Shown: positions 36,757 through 45,490 of the stretch, piece by piece
Layout of the letters: every line of letters begins with the position of its first letter
Position numbering within the stretch: the first letter of the stretch is position 1
DNA from: CAZRCZ01 sp964598765
Lineage (GTDB): Bacteria; Sumerlaeota; Sumerlaeia; MVZB01; JAJFLK01
Direction: 5' to 3'
Assembly (NCBI GenBank): GCA_964598765.1
Contig: CAZRCZ010000015.1
Span: forward strand, 1 to 64,000
Length of the DNA stretch: 64,000 bases
Translations under genes and position numbers: made by a program
Notes under the pieces: model-generated
The model's input: only the letters and a program-made list of their open reading frames with translations
What the model was told of the DNA's origin: nothing
Databases searched by the model: none

Positions 36757-38796
36757 ATGACTCCGAAGGAATCCGAATTCGTTTCATCCCGAAGCAATCT
36801 CGGCGTTGAATTTTGCGCGGCGTGCATCGTGACGTTCGCTCCGTTGGTCGTTTTCTTCCGCGTCCTCCATTTCGATTTCATTCACGCATGGGACGACGTT
36901 CGCGTTCTCACGGGCAATCCCCATTTCAGGGGGCTGGGCGCGGACCAACTTCGCTGGATGTTCACCACGACGGAATTCCCGGCGTTCTACATTCCGCTCA
37001 GTTGGCTCAGTTGGGGACTGACCTATGTTCTCTTTGGCATGAATCCCTTCGGCTACCATCTGGGCAACCTTCTTCTTCATTCCATCAACGCCTTGTTGGT
37101 CTATTTTCTGATCCGCGAGTTTTTGAAGATTGGTAAAGCCGAGACGCAACGGGCGGAGCGAAGGACCGTGGCCTTGTGCGCGGGGATCGGTTCTTTGTTT
37201 TGGTCGTTGCATCCGTTGCGGGTCGAGCCGGTGGCGATCTCCGCCGGACGCCCTTACGGTCTTTCCACGTTTTTCATCCTTGTCGCGCTTCTGGCTTATT
37301 TGCGCTCTTGCCGGGATGCGGCGACCTCTCCCGCGAGCGAAAGATATTATTGGATTGCCGTCCTCGCCTATGCCGCTTCGCTCCTGTCCTATCCCCTCGG
37401 CGTGGGATTGTTTCCGGTTCTTGCTTTCTTGGATGTTTACCCCTTGAAACGATTGAGCGTTGCAAAGGGCGAATGGCGAGGGCCGTCGGCGGGGCGCGTC
37501 CTCTTGGAAAAAATACCATTCGCGCTCGTGGCCGTAGCCGTCGCCGCGGCGACGCTCATCAACCGCCAAAAAAGTTCCATCATGGCGCCCATGCCATCCT
37601 TAAAAGAATTTGGATTGGCTTCCCGCATCATGCAGGGGTTCTACGTTGCCTCGTATTATTTTTGGGTTATCCTCGATCCCCGCGATTTGTCCCCCGTTTA
37701 CGTTCGCCTCGTTTCGTTCAAGCCGACGGACCCGGTTTTTTTGCTCAGTATGGCGTGGGTGATTTCCGCAAGCGTTTGCTTGCTCGTTCTGCGGCGTCGC
37801 TGGCCGATGGGATTGACGCTTTGGCTATGTCATCTGGTTCTGCTCCTGCCCGTGCTTGGACTGACGATTCATCCCCATTACGCCAACGACCGGTATTCCT
37901 ACATGCAAGGCGTCGTCTGGTCGGTCGCGCTCAGCGTCGGTTTGATGAGGCTAGTATCCACGTCCGCGCATCGGACGACGACTTGGATTGTCGCCTTGGG
38001 CATGACAGGGCTTTGCACTCTCTTGGGGATATTGAGCGCGCATCAAACACGCATCTGGAGAAATGGACTGACGCTTCTCCCTTACGTGATCGAAAAAATC
38101 GGGAATCATCCTTATCGCGCCGACATGCTTCGGCGTTTGGCTCAGAATTATGATGAAGCCGGAGAGGAAACCGAGGCGATGAATTCCCTCAACGAAGCAT
38201 TGGCCGTCAATTCCAATTTTGCCGATGCCATCTGGCTTCGGGGTGTATTCAAATTCAAACGAGGGGATTTGAGCGGAGCCGAACAAGATTTGTCCGCCGC
38301 ACTGAAAGTCAATCCCTCCGACGCGGAGGCGCGCCAAAATCTCGGCGTCGTGCTTGATCGTCAAGGCAAACTCGACGCCGCGATTGAGCGTTATCAGGAA
38401 GCCCTGAAGGCCAGACCCGATTGGGCCGAGGCGCGATTCGACATGGCGTTGACCCGAATCAAACAGGGAAAAACCGATGAGGCCATTGCCGACTTGCGCG
38501 AAACGCTGAGGATGGACCCCACCCATGCCAAGGCGCATCTGCAATTGGCCATCCTCTTGTTTCGTCGGGGAGATTTCCCTCAGGCGACCGAACATTTCGG
38601 CGCCGCCGTTCGGTTGGATCCTTCCGACGCTCAGGCGCGCAATGGCTTGGGAAGCGCGCTGGCAACGCAAGGAAGAGTGAAAGAGGCTGTCGCGGAATTT
38701 GAAAGAGCGTTGAAACTGAACCCGAACGATCCCGCAACGCTGGCGAATCTGGAGCAGTCCCGACGGCAACTGGCGCAAAAAAAAGGTGCGAAATAG
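36757..38796 (+). CDS. second TMTC-like membrane protein with TPR tail
   Basis: The 679-residue paralogue of the preceding gene has the same layout: multiple membrane helices with 'FIHAWDDVRVLTGNPHF', 'GYHLGNLLLHSINALL' and 'SLHPLRVEPVAISAGRPYGLSTF', then TPRs from about residue 470 (EEALAVNSNFADAIWLRGVFKF-like repeats). Lacks the repeat-encoded insert of its neighbour. Only 11 bp separate the two genes, so they are co-transcribed. Possibly two subunits or substrate-specific forms of a glycan-transfer system. Confidence 0.75.
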   Translation: MTPKESEFVSSRSNLGVEFCAACIVTFAPLVVFFRVLHFDFIHAWDDVRVLTGNPHFRGLGADQLRWMFTTTEFPAFYIPLSWLSWGLTYVLFGMNPFGYHLGNLLLHSINALLVYFLIREFLKIGKAETQRAERRTVALCAGIGSLFWSLHPLRVEPVAISAGRPYGLSTFFILVALLAYLRSCRDAATSPASERYYWIAVLAYAASLLSYPLGVGLFPVLAFLDVYPLKRLSVAKGEWRGPSAGRVLLEKIPFALVAVAVAAATLINRQKSSIMAPMPSLKEFGLASRIMQGFYVASYYFWVILDPRDLSPVYVRLVSFKPTDPVFLLSMAWVISASVCLLVLRRRWPMGLTLWLCHLVLLLPVLGLTIHPHYANDRYSYMQGVVWSVALSVGLMRLVSTSAHRTTTWIVALGMTGLCTLLGILSAHQTRIWRNGLTLLPYVIEKIGNHPYRADMLRRLAQNYDEAGEETEAMNSLNEALAVNSNFADAIWLRGVFKFKRGDLSGAEQDLSAALKVNPSDAEARQNLGVVLDRQGKLDAAIERYQEALKARPDWAEARFDMALTRIKQGKTDEAIADLRETLRMDPTHAKAHLQLAILLFRRGDFPQATEHFGAAVRLDPSDAQARNGLGSALATQGRVKEAVAEFERALKLNPNDPATLANLEQSRRQLAQKKGAK

Positions 38797-38861
38797 CCTA
38801 AAAATTTTCTCCTTTCCATTCTTAACATGCCCTTCCGACGGGGAATTGCCACCCCCTCATT

Positions 38862-40727
38862 CTATTTCATTTCTGCCAAATACTGCGCGCGGCCTTGGAG
38901 CATCCACTCCCAGATTGCGTTGCGCCAGAGGGCGACTCGTCGTTTCTCCGTATCCGTTTGCGCCCCCTTCTCGGCTTGGGATATGAGGGTTTCGAGTTCC
39001 GCCATCCGTTCGGAGGTTCCGAGGCGTTCCCAAGCGACTGCTTTCCAATCAATGCCGTCGCGGCGACGATAAGGCGGGGGATAGTTGGCCGGATCGGAGG
39101 CGATCCCCTCCAAGCGCAGGTAGAATTGCTTCATCGGATCCCCCGCGCCACCGAAATAGAGGCGGAAGAATTCGTCAATCAGCCCTTCAACGCTCACGTC
39201 GGGATCGTCCCACACCTTAACCATGACATACTGCTCAAGCTGGTCTTGCTCGCCGCACTCGTAGATGCCCCGAACGCCATCGTGGATGAACGTCCGCATG
39301 GCCGCGGCAGTCTCGTGGACCATGACGTTGGGGAAGCCCTTCCACCGGTCAATCAAGGCCGGTTCCATGGGGTGATGATAATAGGTCCAGAGAAACATGG
39401 GAGCTTTGGTCTTCGTCCGCCATTGTTGGTAGAGCTTCATGTCGTTCTCGCGAATCCCCTCATGGACGGGGTAGTAGCAGGTGTGCAGGCACGGGGCTAT
39501 CGAGACGTTCGGCTCAAGTTCGAAGTCCGGCGGAACCGCGTAGGCCCAGTAGGCCAGCGTGGCGATGAACTTGTCCGGATGAGTCTTGCGGACCTCGCGC
39601 GCGACGGCATTGACGAAGGAGAACCAATAGTCGCTCATCTCTCCACTACTGAAGAACCCGGTCTTGCGGCTTGCCCCGTTGCGGAGAAGAGCTTTGCAAT
39701 TTTCGCAATCGCATAGATTCATATTGTCGTCGGGAACGATGGCAAAGTAGTCGCCGAGCGCCTTCCACCCGGAGGGCAGGCCGTCCTTGCCTTCGAAATA
39801 GTCGCTCGCCATCTGCGCCACTTGGCCGACGAGCTTGGGGTTGGTGTAGCAGAGTTGCGAGCCGGCGCTCTTCGGATTCCGGGATTGGTATTCGGGGTCG
39901 TTGAACACGGCCTTGATCGTATCGCGATGAAATGTGTGGTTGGCGGCCCAGCGTTCGCCCCCTTGACGAATCCGCCTCCAGTAGAGATGGACTTGATCCT
40001 GTGTGAAGTCGCCCCACTGACCGCGCAGAAACGGCCAATTGCCGCCGGGGAACGCGCTACGGTGTTTCAGGGCCGGGGATCGCCGAACATCATTGCCCGC
40101 GACGGTCAGAGTCGCGCGCGAGGGGATGACGAGATTGATTTCGGAAGGCCCATACCAACGGACACCGCAAAAGCGTTCCAGAAAGTCGTAAACCGCCAGA
40201 CACGTGCCTTGGTCGTCATAGACGCCCGGCAACTCGATTTCGCCCGAGCTCCGGTCCGCGCAACCGACCGTTTTCCAAAAGTCTATCTTGTGTCTCAGCC
40301 CTTGGAGCGTCTCGCCCATCATTGGGCGGCCTTCGGCCTTTCGATTTGCTTCCGTGTCCTCCCAATCCCGACCGATCAGGATCATCATATCGGGTCGAAA
40401 CGCGATCAGATATTCTTGCGGCTTGAAATCCCCGCCGCGCAGACCGAACCGCCGGGTAGCCGAACTTTCGCCCACGAGAATCCGACGCCCCTCGGCGGGT
40501 TCGCTTTCGGAGCGGATGGCGATTTCCGCCCCCGAGATTTTCAAGACGTGGTATTGAAGCTCCAACGCGGCCATCCGCGCGGCCGGGCTGGGTTTCTCCG
40601 CGACGACGATGGTACAAACGGGTTTTCCCTGCTGAACGAGATCGAACAGCTTGATGCTACTCTGCGTCTGAGCGTTGCCGAGCCGTGTGATCGCCAAGAG
40701 CGTGAGCGTGAAGAAAGATCGTTTCAT
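38862..40727 (-). CDS. DUF4838 domain secreted protein
   Basis: The 621-residue protein has a signal peptide (MKRSFFTLTLLAITRLGNA) and the N-terminal alpha/beta domain often preceding glycoside hydrolases ('AALELQYHVLKISGAEIAI'). The DUF4838 core contains 'GTCLAVYDFLERFCGVRWYGP' and 'PDDNMNLCDCENCKALL' with paired CxC/C motifs. The fold is related to GH67/GH20-type enzymes. No catalytic residues are confirmed. Start at ATG 40727; a GTG at 40745 is an alternative. Confidence 0.85.
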   Translation of the reverse strand: MKRSFFTLTLLAITRLGNAQTQSSIKLFDLVQQGKPVCTIVVAEKPSPAARMAALELQYHVLKISGAEIAIRSESEPAEGRRILVGESSATRRFGLRGGDFKPQEYLIAFRPDMMILIGRDWEDTEANRKAEGRPMMGETLQGLRHKIDFWKTVGCADRSSGEIELPGVYDDQGTCLAVYDFLERFCGVRWYGPSEINLVIPSRATLTVAGNDVRRSPALKHRSAFPGGNWPFLRGQWGDFTQDQVHLYWRRIRQGGERWAANHTFHRDTIKAVFNDPEYQSRNPKSAGSQLCYTNPKLVGQVAQMASDYFEGKDGLPSGWKALGDYFAIVPDDNMNLCDCENCKALLRNGASRKTGFFSSGEMSDYWFSFVNAVAREVRKTHPDKFIATLAYWAYAVPPDFELEPNVSIAPCLHTCYYPVHEGIRENDMKLYQQWRTKTKAPMFLWTYYHHPMEPALIDRWKGFPNVMVHETAAAMRTFIHDGVRGIYECGEQDQLEQYVMVKVWDDPDVSVEGLIDEFFRLYFGGAGDPMKQFYLRLEGIASDPANYPPPYRRRDGIDWKAVAWERLGTSERMAELETLISQAEKGAQTDTEKRRVALWRNAIWEWMLQGRAQYLAEMK

Positions 40728-41055
40728 AAGATTGGGTTCATCCACCTCACGGATAAAAATGAATCAGCGCGTCCGCGGTCAAACATGGCCGTTAGACTAT
40801 TGCCAATGTTCCCCATTCTCCCTCTCATTCCCTCAATTCACCAACCCCTCTTTGAACGACGTCCCCGCCAGATCGCGCAGACAAACCCGCCGATCTTCCT
40901 CGCCGAAGAAAATGTGCCCGCCGCGATGTGTAATCCGGTGGGGAATTCCAATCTGGACAGCGCGAGCCATTCGGGACATAATTCTACCAGCCTAGATGCT
41001 GGAAATGATGAGCGCAAATGGAATTAGGAAACCTGTCCCCGCATCTCCTATGACA

Positions 41056-41664
41056 ATGATAGCAATATGGAAGTATGGATTGCTCTGTACTGGGGTTTGC
41101 ACAATTCTTTTTGCTTGCAATCCGTCGTCCCAACAAAAATCCTCTCCGGTTAAGCAAAACGCAACAGGTCCAAACTACACATCGGAACATACGAAAGCGG
41201 TCCAGCTTCTAGCGAAGGGCGACCTTGAAGGAGCAATATCCACATGCAACATGATTATCGCCGCCAAACCTAGTAATTCCTTTCTAAAACAGGCTCTAAT
41301 AACCCGTGGCTTTGCACGGATAATGAGCGGCAAACCCCAATCCGCCGTCGAGGATTTCTCCGCCGCAATTCAGATATCTCCATCTGACGACCTCGGACTA
41401 GTCCAAGCGTTAGCGGGACTGGGCGATGCTCATGCAATAGTCGGTCGCTATGATTTGGCGGCGGACGATTACAAGCGGACTTTGGACGCTAGTCAGAGAC
41501 TTTCCCAGAAGGCCTTCGGACAATACCCAAAGGAGAAATTTATTCAGTCAATAGAGCAAAAGCGAAAGGATTCGTTGACCAAAAGGGAATTAAAAGGGCA
41601 GGGGGAATCGGAGACGGAATCCGGGGACGTGAAGCAGAAAGGTAATTCAGAAACACGAGAGTAA
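41056..41664 (+). CDS. AT-rich TPR-like lipoprotein
   Basis: The 202-residue protein has a lipobox LFAC (Cys21) after a hydrophobic signal, then two or three TPR-like units ('ALITRGFARIMSGKPQSAVEDFSAAI', in parts) and a charged tail. Base composition and codon use are visibly more AT-rich than in neighbours, suggesting acquisition. The ATG at 41056 best fits a lipoprotein signal; upstream in-frame ATGs exist at 40996 and 41050. Function unknown. Confidence 0.7.
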   Translation: MIAIWKYGLLCTGVCTILFACNPSSQQKSSPVKQNATGPNYTSEHTKAVQLLAKGDLEGAISTCNMIIAAKPSNSFLKQALITRGFARIMSGKPQSAVEDFSAAIQISPSDDLGLVQALAGLGDAHAIVGRYDLAADDYKRTLDASQRLSQKAFGQYPKEKFIQSIEQKRKDSLTKRELKGQGESETESGDVKQKGNSETRE

Positions 41665-41830
41665 GAGTAAGGAGATAAGCGGACAGGATACTTAATTCCA
41701 ACTGCCTTCATCGCCTCAGCTTTGGACATATGGGATTAACGCATGAAAAATTCGTTTTTCGGCCATTTGAATGTCCACGTTTCCGTCGTGTTTCCATCGT
41801 CATTGGGAATCCGGGAATCGCATTATGGAA

Positions 41831-41875
41831 CCCTCACCCCACCCTCTCCCTCAAAAAGAGAGAGGGGTTTGGGAG
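41831..41875. repeat. CCCTCACCCC...GAGAGGGG palindrome
   Basis: CCCTCTCCCTC and GAGAGAGGGG flank an AAAAA loop and are preceded by CCCTCACCCCA. Palindromes of this type are widely dispersed in many bacterial genomes. Confidence 0.65.
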
Positions 41876-41894
41876 ATGCGCGAGAGTCTTTTTA

Positions 41895-41910
41895 CAGCCG
41901 TAGGTGGCTG
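41895..41910. repeat. CAGCC...GGCTG REP-like hairpin
   Basis: CAGCCGTAGGTGGCTG followed by TGCCACA. A similar short hairpin is a common dispersed repeat type. Here it is one member of a cluster. Confidence 0.55.
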
Positions 41911-41960
41911 TGCCACATGAATATCCTGCGAGCCAGCCCCCAAATTATCCCAATCATGAC

Positions 41961-41986
41961 GCGAGCGGACGTTCCCTGACGCTCGC
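41961..41986. repeat. GCGAGCG...CGCTCGC REP-like hairpin
   Basis: Perfect 7-bp arms GCGAGCG/CGCTCGC around GACGTTCCCTGA. The loop GTTCCCTGACGC also occurs near 59124, upstream of the helicase gene region. Confidence 0.6.
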
Positions 41987-42228
41987 GGCTCGGATCGTGC
42001 TCCAATTTCTGAAATGCCCCTACACTCAATCGTTGAGAAACAAAGACTTGCGAATTTTCCGGAAACGGTGGATAAAATCCCCAAACCCCGGGCGGAAGGG
42101 TCAAGTCATCTTAAATGAACGGCCGAGGGCCTTATCATGAATTTTGCGATCCCGAGGCCAGAATACAGCCTTGGATCAGAGGTCTGGAACGCGGATGCCG
42201 GTGAATTGATTGAAGGAGAGAGAAAACA

Positions 42229-43584
42229 ATGAAGCGAATAATCTTGCGAAGTTTGAGCGTGGTTGCGGTGAGCGCGGGGATCGGCGCATGGACGACGGCC
42301 CATGCCGATAATCCGACGTTCACCAAGGACGTCGCTCCCATCCTTCAGAAGCATTGCCAAGAGTGCCATCGTCCGGGGGAAGCCGTTCCGATGACCCTCA
42401 TGAGCTATGAGGAAGTTCGACCGTGGGTAAAATCCATTCGCAAGAATGTTTCCGAGCGGCTCATGCCGCCGTGGCATGCCGATCCCTCGATCCAACATTT
42501 CAAGAACGACCGCCGGATGACGGAAGAGGAAGTCAGCAAGATCGTCGCGTGGGCCGACACCGGCGCGGTCATGGGAGACCCGAAGGACCTTCCGGCTCCG
42601 CGCCAATTCTCCAGCGGCTGGAAGATCGGGACGCCCGACGCCATCTTCACCTTTGACCATGACCAAGTTCTTTCCCCCGAACTGAACGATGAATACCGCT
42701 ACGTCGTGATGCACACGAATTTCAAGGAAGATCATTGGTTGAAGGCGACCGAGTGCCGCGCCGGAAACGTGAACGTGGTTCATCACATCATCGCGTTCGG
42801 CAAGCCCCCGGGAATGTCCTTTGCCGAGGGACGCAGACGGAGCGGAGCACAGGGAGAAGGATTCGCCAAGCCCCAAGCCGAAGCGGGGGAGCAGGGGGAT
42901 CAAAAAGGACGCGGTCAGCACCGGGGTCGTCCCGGATTTGGAGACGTGACCCTTTTGGGAGGCATGGCCCCGGGTACCGATCCCCACGTCATGCCGGTCG
43001 GCGAGGGGATGTTTCTTCCCGCCGGATCGGACATCGTCTTTCAGATGCACTATCACAAGGAACCGGGCAAGGAAGAGCACGACAGTTCGATGATCGGACT
43101 GAAATTCGCCGATTACACCGTGACGAAACAACGCCACGCCGACGCCGTCGCCAATCCGATGTTCTCCATTCCTCCCAACGCGGAGAACCACGAGGTCAAG
43201 GCGATCCTGACCCTCGATGAGGACATCGAGTTGAAGACTGTGATGCCGCACATGCACCTGCGCGGCAAGGACATGAAGGTTTGGGCGGTTTATCCCGACG
43301 GGCATCAGGAGGATTTGATCTGGGTTCCGAAATATGATTTCAACTGGCAGACGATTTATGAATTCACCGAGCCAGTGAAGCTTCCCAAGGGAGCGAAACT
43401 CTTCGCCGTCGCCCACTACAACAACTCCAAGAGCAATCCCTTCAACCCCGATCCCAACGTGACGGTCCACTTTGGCGAGCCGACGACCGCGGAGATGATG
43501 TTCGCGTTCCTCAGCTATACGTCGCCCGCGGAAAAACTGGACGGCAAGGAACCGGCGGTCGTCGCCGGCGGCGGAGCGCAATAA
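42229..43584 (+). CDS. cytochrome c domain joined to copper type II monooxygenase-like fold
   Basis: The 451-residue protein has a signal peptide (about residues 1-26) and a c-type heme motif CQECH (Cys43, Cys46, His47). A two-domain region like peptidylglycine-hydroxylating monooxygenase follows, with 'NVVHHIIAFGKPPG', 'IVFQMHYHKE' and 'MPHMHLRGKDM' as likely copper ligands. A Gly/Gln/Arg-rich insert (about residues 205-240) interrupts the first domain. It is exported and probably does a redox reaction. The family is uncharacterised; GGAGAG precedes the start. Confidence 0.85.
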   Translation: MKRIILRSLSVVAVSAGIGAWTTAHADNPTFTKDVAPILQKHCQECHRPGEAVPMTLMSYEEVRPWVKSIRKNVSERLMPPWHADPSIQHFKNDRRMTEEEVSKIVAWADTGAVMGDPKDLPAPRQFSSGWKIGTPDAIFTFDHDQVLSPELNDEYRYVVMHTNFKEDHWLKATECRAGNVNVVHHIIAFGKPPGMSFAEGRRRSGAQGEGFAKPQAEAGEQGDQKGRGQHRGRPGFGDVTLLGGMAPGTDPHVMPVGEGMFLPAGSDIVFQMHYHKEPGKEEHDSSMIGLKFADYTVTKQRHADAVANPMFSIPPNAENHEVKAILTLDEDIELKTVMPHMHLRGKDMKVWAVYPDGHQEDLIWVPKYDFNWQTIYEFTEPVKLPKGAKLFAVAHYNNSKSNPFNPDPNVTVHFGEPTTAEMMFAFLSYTSPAEKLDGKEPAVVAGGGAQ

Positions 43585-43587
43585 GAG

Positions 43588-43618
43588 GCGGGAAAACTTT
43601 CTTCCTGCTTGTTGCCCG
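43588..43618. terminator. weak hairpin between convergent genes
   Basis: GCGGG (43588-43592) can pair with CCCGC (43614-43618) across a 21-nt loop, followed on the plus strand by TAAATTTT. This may end both the cytochrome gene and the sigma-54 activator gene. The loop is long, so support is weak. Confidence 0.25.
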
Positions 43619-45490
43619 CTAAATTTTAATCCCGTATTCCTGCATTTTCTTCCGCAACGTGTTGCGGTGAATGGAAAGGATGTCGGCGGCGCGGTTTTTG
43701 TTGCCGTCGGCGTGGCGGAGCGCCTGAATGATCGCCCGTTTTTCCACCTCGGCCAGCGTCGGCGGGACCCCTTTGACGTCGGGGTGCGTGATCCCTTCAA
43801 TTTCAACCGAATCAACCGACGGCTGGGTTCCGGTTTCCTCACCTGATGTGGTGTCCGGTTCGGATGTGGCGGGTTGAATTTGAAAATGCTCGGGGCGGAG
43901 AAGACCGGAGTCGCTTAAAATCAAGGCGCGTTCGACGCTTTGAAGGAGTTCACGGACGTTGCCCGGCCAGCGGTAAGTCTCCAGAACGCGCCACGCCTGA
44001 TCGTCCACGCCGAGGTAGGGTTTGCCGAGCCGCGCGGCGATTTGCGGGACAAAATGCTCGACCAAGGCGTGAATGTCCTCCCGACGGCTCCGCAACGGCG
44101 GCATGGAAACGGACAAGACGTTGAGCCGAAAGAATAAATCTTGGCGGAAACGACCCAACCGAACCGCTTCATCCAAGTCGCGGTTGGTGGCCGTGAGAAT
44201 TCGGACGTCGGTTTGAATCGGGCGGACGCCGCCAACGCGATAGAAGATGCGCTCCTCCAAAAATCGGAGAAGCTTCGGTTGCAGGGCGACATCCATTTCG
44301 CCGATTTCATCGAGGAAAAGCGTTCCGCCGTCCGCCAATTCGATCTTGCCGCGCTTCATGGCGTCGGCTCCCGTGAAGGCTCCGCGCTCGTGGCCGAAAA
44401 GTTCGCTCTCGATCAGCGCGGCGGGAATCGCGGCGCAGTTGATTGCAATGAACGGTTCGGAGGCGCGCGGACTGCGGTCATGAATCGCGCGAGCCAAAAG
44501 TTCCTTTCCCGTTCCGGTCTCGCCGGTGATGAGGACCGTGGAGTCGGTCGTGGCGATGCGCTCCAATTGACTTCGGATATGATCCATCGCGGCGGATCGT
44601 CCGAGGATGTTGTAGGTCGTCCCGGCGCGATCTTGTCCGAGTTGGTCAATGCGAATCGCCTGTCGAATCGCCCCGGAAACCAACCGGGCCAACGCCTGCA
44701 GGAACATGATGTCCTTGAGGGCGTAGTCGGCTCCGTCGGGGCGCTCCAAATGAAGCGCGCCGAAGGGATTCTCGCGGTCGAACATTGGCGCGATCATCGC
44801 CTTGCGGGCGCGACGGCCGGGTTTGCCTTCGGCCTGCGCGAAGAAGGAAGCGGTCAATACCGCTTTGCCTTCATCCAGCACCATCCTGATGGCGTCGCGG
44901 TTGATGTGAAGTTCTTCCCCTTGGGCGACGGCGGTAAGAGGCGCGATCTCCCCGCCGCGTCCCCGAAGCAGGATGCTTCCCGCCGTCGCGCCGAAAAGCT
45001 CTAGAAGGTGGCCCAAAATTTGGCGGAGAACTTCAGGGAGATCGTTGGAGGTCGTTTCAAAAACTTGGGCGAGTTTAAGGACCAGCGACGAGGCGCCTCC
45101 GGCGTCGGAGTCGGGGAGGCTCGGTTTGTCCATGACGCGCATTGTCTCGTCCTGATCCGAGTCCAGATGAATCAGCGTGTTGGTGAAGCGCGCCGTTTTG
45201 AGTTCCTGCGGCGCCTCGAAGACAAGGGTCGTCGCGCCGATCTTGAGCTGATCGCCGCGCCGGAGACTGTGATCCATCAACCTCCGGTCATTGATCAAAA
45301 TTCCATTTTTGCTTCCAAGATCGGAAACTAGGAACGTCGGGCCGACGCGCTCGATCTGCGCGTGATAGCGGGAAACGAGATTATCGGGGAGGACGATTTC
45401 ATTGTCGGGCGCGCGACCGAGGCGAGTCATCTTCCCCAGCGTGAATCGCCTCCCGACGTGATGCCCGGTCGTGACCAGCAGGGTGCTCAT
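43619..45490 (-). CDS. sigma-54-dependent activator with FHA and GAF sensor domains
   Basis: The 623-residue protein has an N-terminal FHA domain (GRAPDN, RYHAQIERVG, DLGSKNGILIN), a GAF domain about residues 150-290, then the AAA+ domain with Walker A GETGTGKE, the sigma-54 contact loop GAFTGA and Walker B TLFLDEIGEM. A Fis-type HTH ends the chain (GNKNRAADILSIHRNTLRKK). FHA domains bind phospho-threonine, suggesting control by a Ser/Thr kinase. Coupled by 4 bp to the upstream TIM-barrel-like gene. Targets unknown. Confidence 0.93.
   Translation of the reverse strand: MSTLLVTTGHHVGRRFTLGKMTRLGRAPDNEIVLPDNLVSRYHAQIERVGPTFLVSDLGSKNGILINDRRLMDHSLRRGDQLKIGATTLVFEAPQELKTARFTNTLIHLDSDQDETMRVMDKPSLPDSDAGGASSLVLKLAQVFETTSNDLPEVLRQILGHLLELFGATAGSILLRGRGGEIAPLTAVAQGEELHINRDAIRMVLDEGKAVLTASFFAQAEGKPGRRARKAMIAPMFDRENPFGALHLERPDGADYALKDIMFLQALARLVSGAIRQAIRIDQLGQDRAGTTYNILGRSAAMDHIRSQLERIATTDSTVLITGETGTGKELLARAIHDRSPRASEPFIAINCAAIPAALIESELFGHERGAFTGADAMKRGKIELADGGTLFLDEIGEMDVALQPKLLRFLEERIFYRVGGVRPIQTDVRILTATNRDLDEAVRLGRFRQDLFFRLNVLSVSMPPLRSRREDIHALVEHFVPQIAARLGKPYLGVDDQAWRVLETYRWPGNVRELLQSVERALILSDSGLLRPEHFQIQPATSEPDTTSGEETGTQPSVDSVEIEGITHPDVKGVPPTLAEVEKRAIIQALRHADGNKNRAADILSIHRNTLRKKMQEYGIKI

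Larger units (their letters stand above)
41665..42228. other. repeat-rich intergenic region
   Basis: The 564-bp gap before the cytochrome gene contains three separate palindromic repeats (listed as own features) and no supportable gene. The stretch just before 42229 provides a GGAGAG ribosome site. Confidence 0.5.

Noticed and set aside
42106..43842. A 578-codon open frame opposite the cytochrome/copper gene
   Set aside because: It is antisense to a clearly recognised protein, has no domain, and its composition is that of a GC-rich shadow frame.
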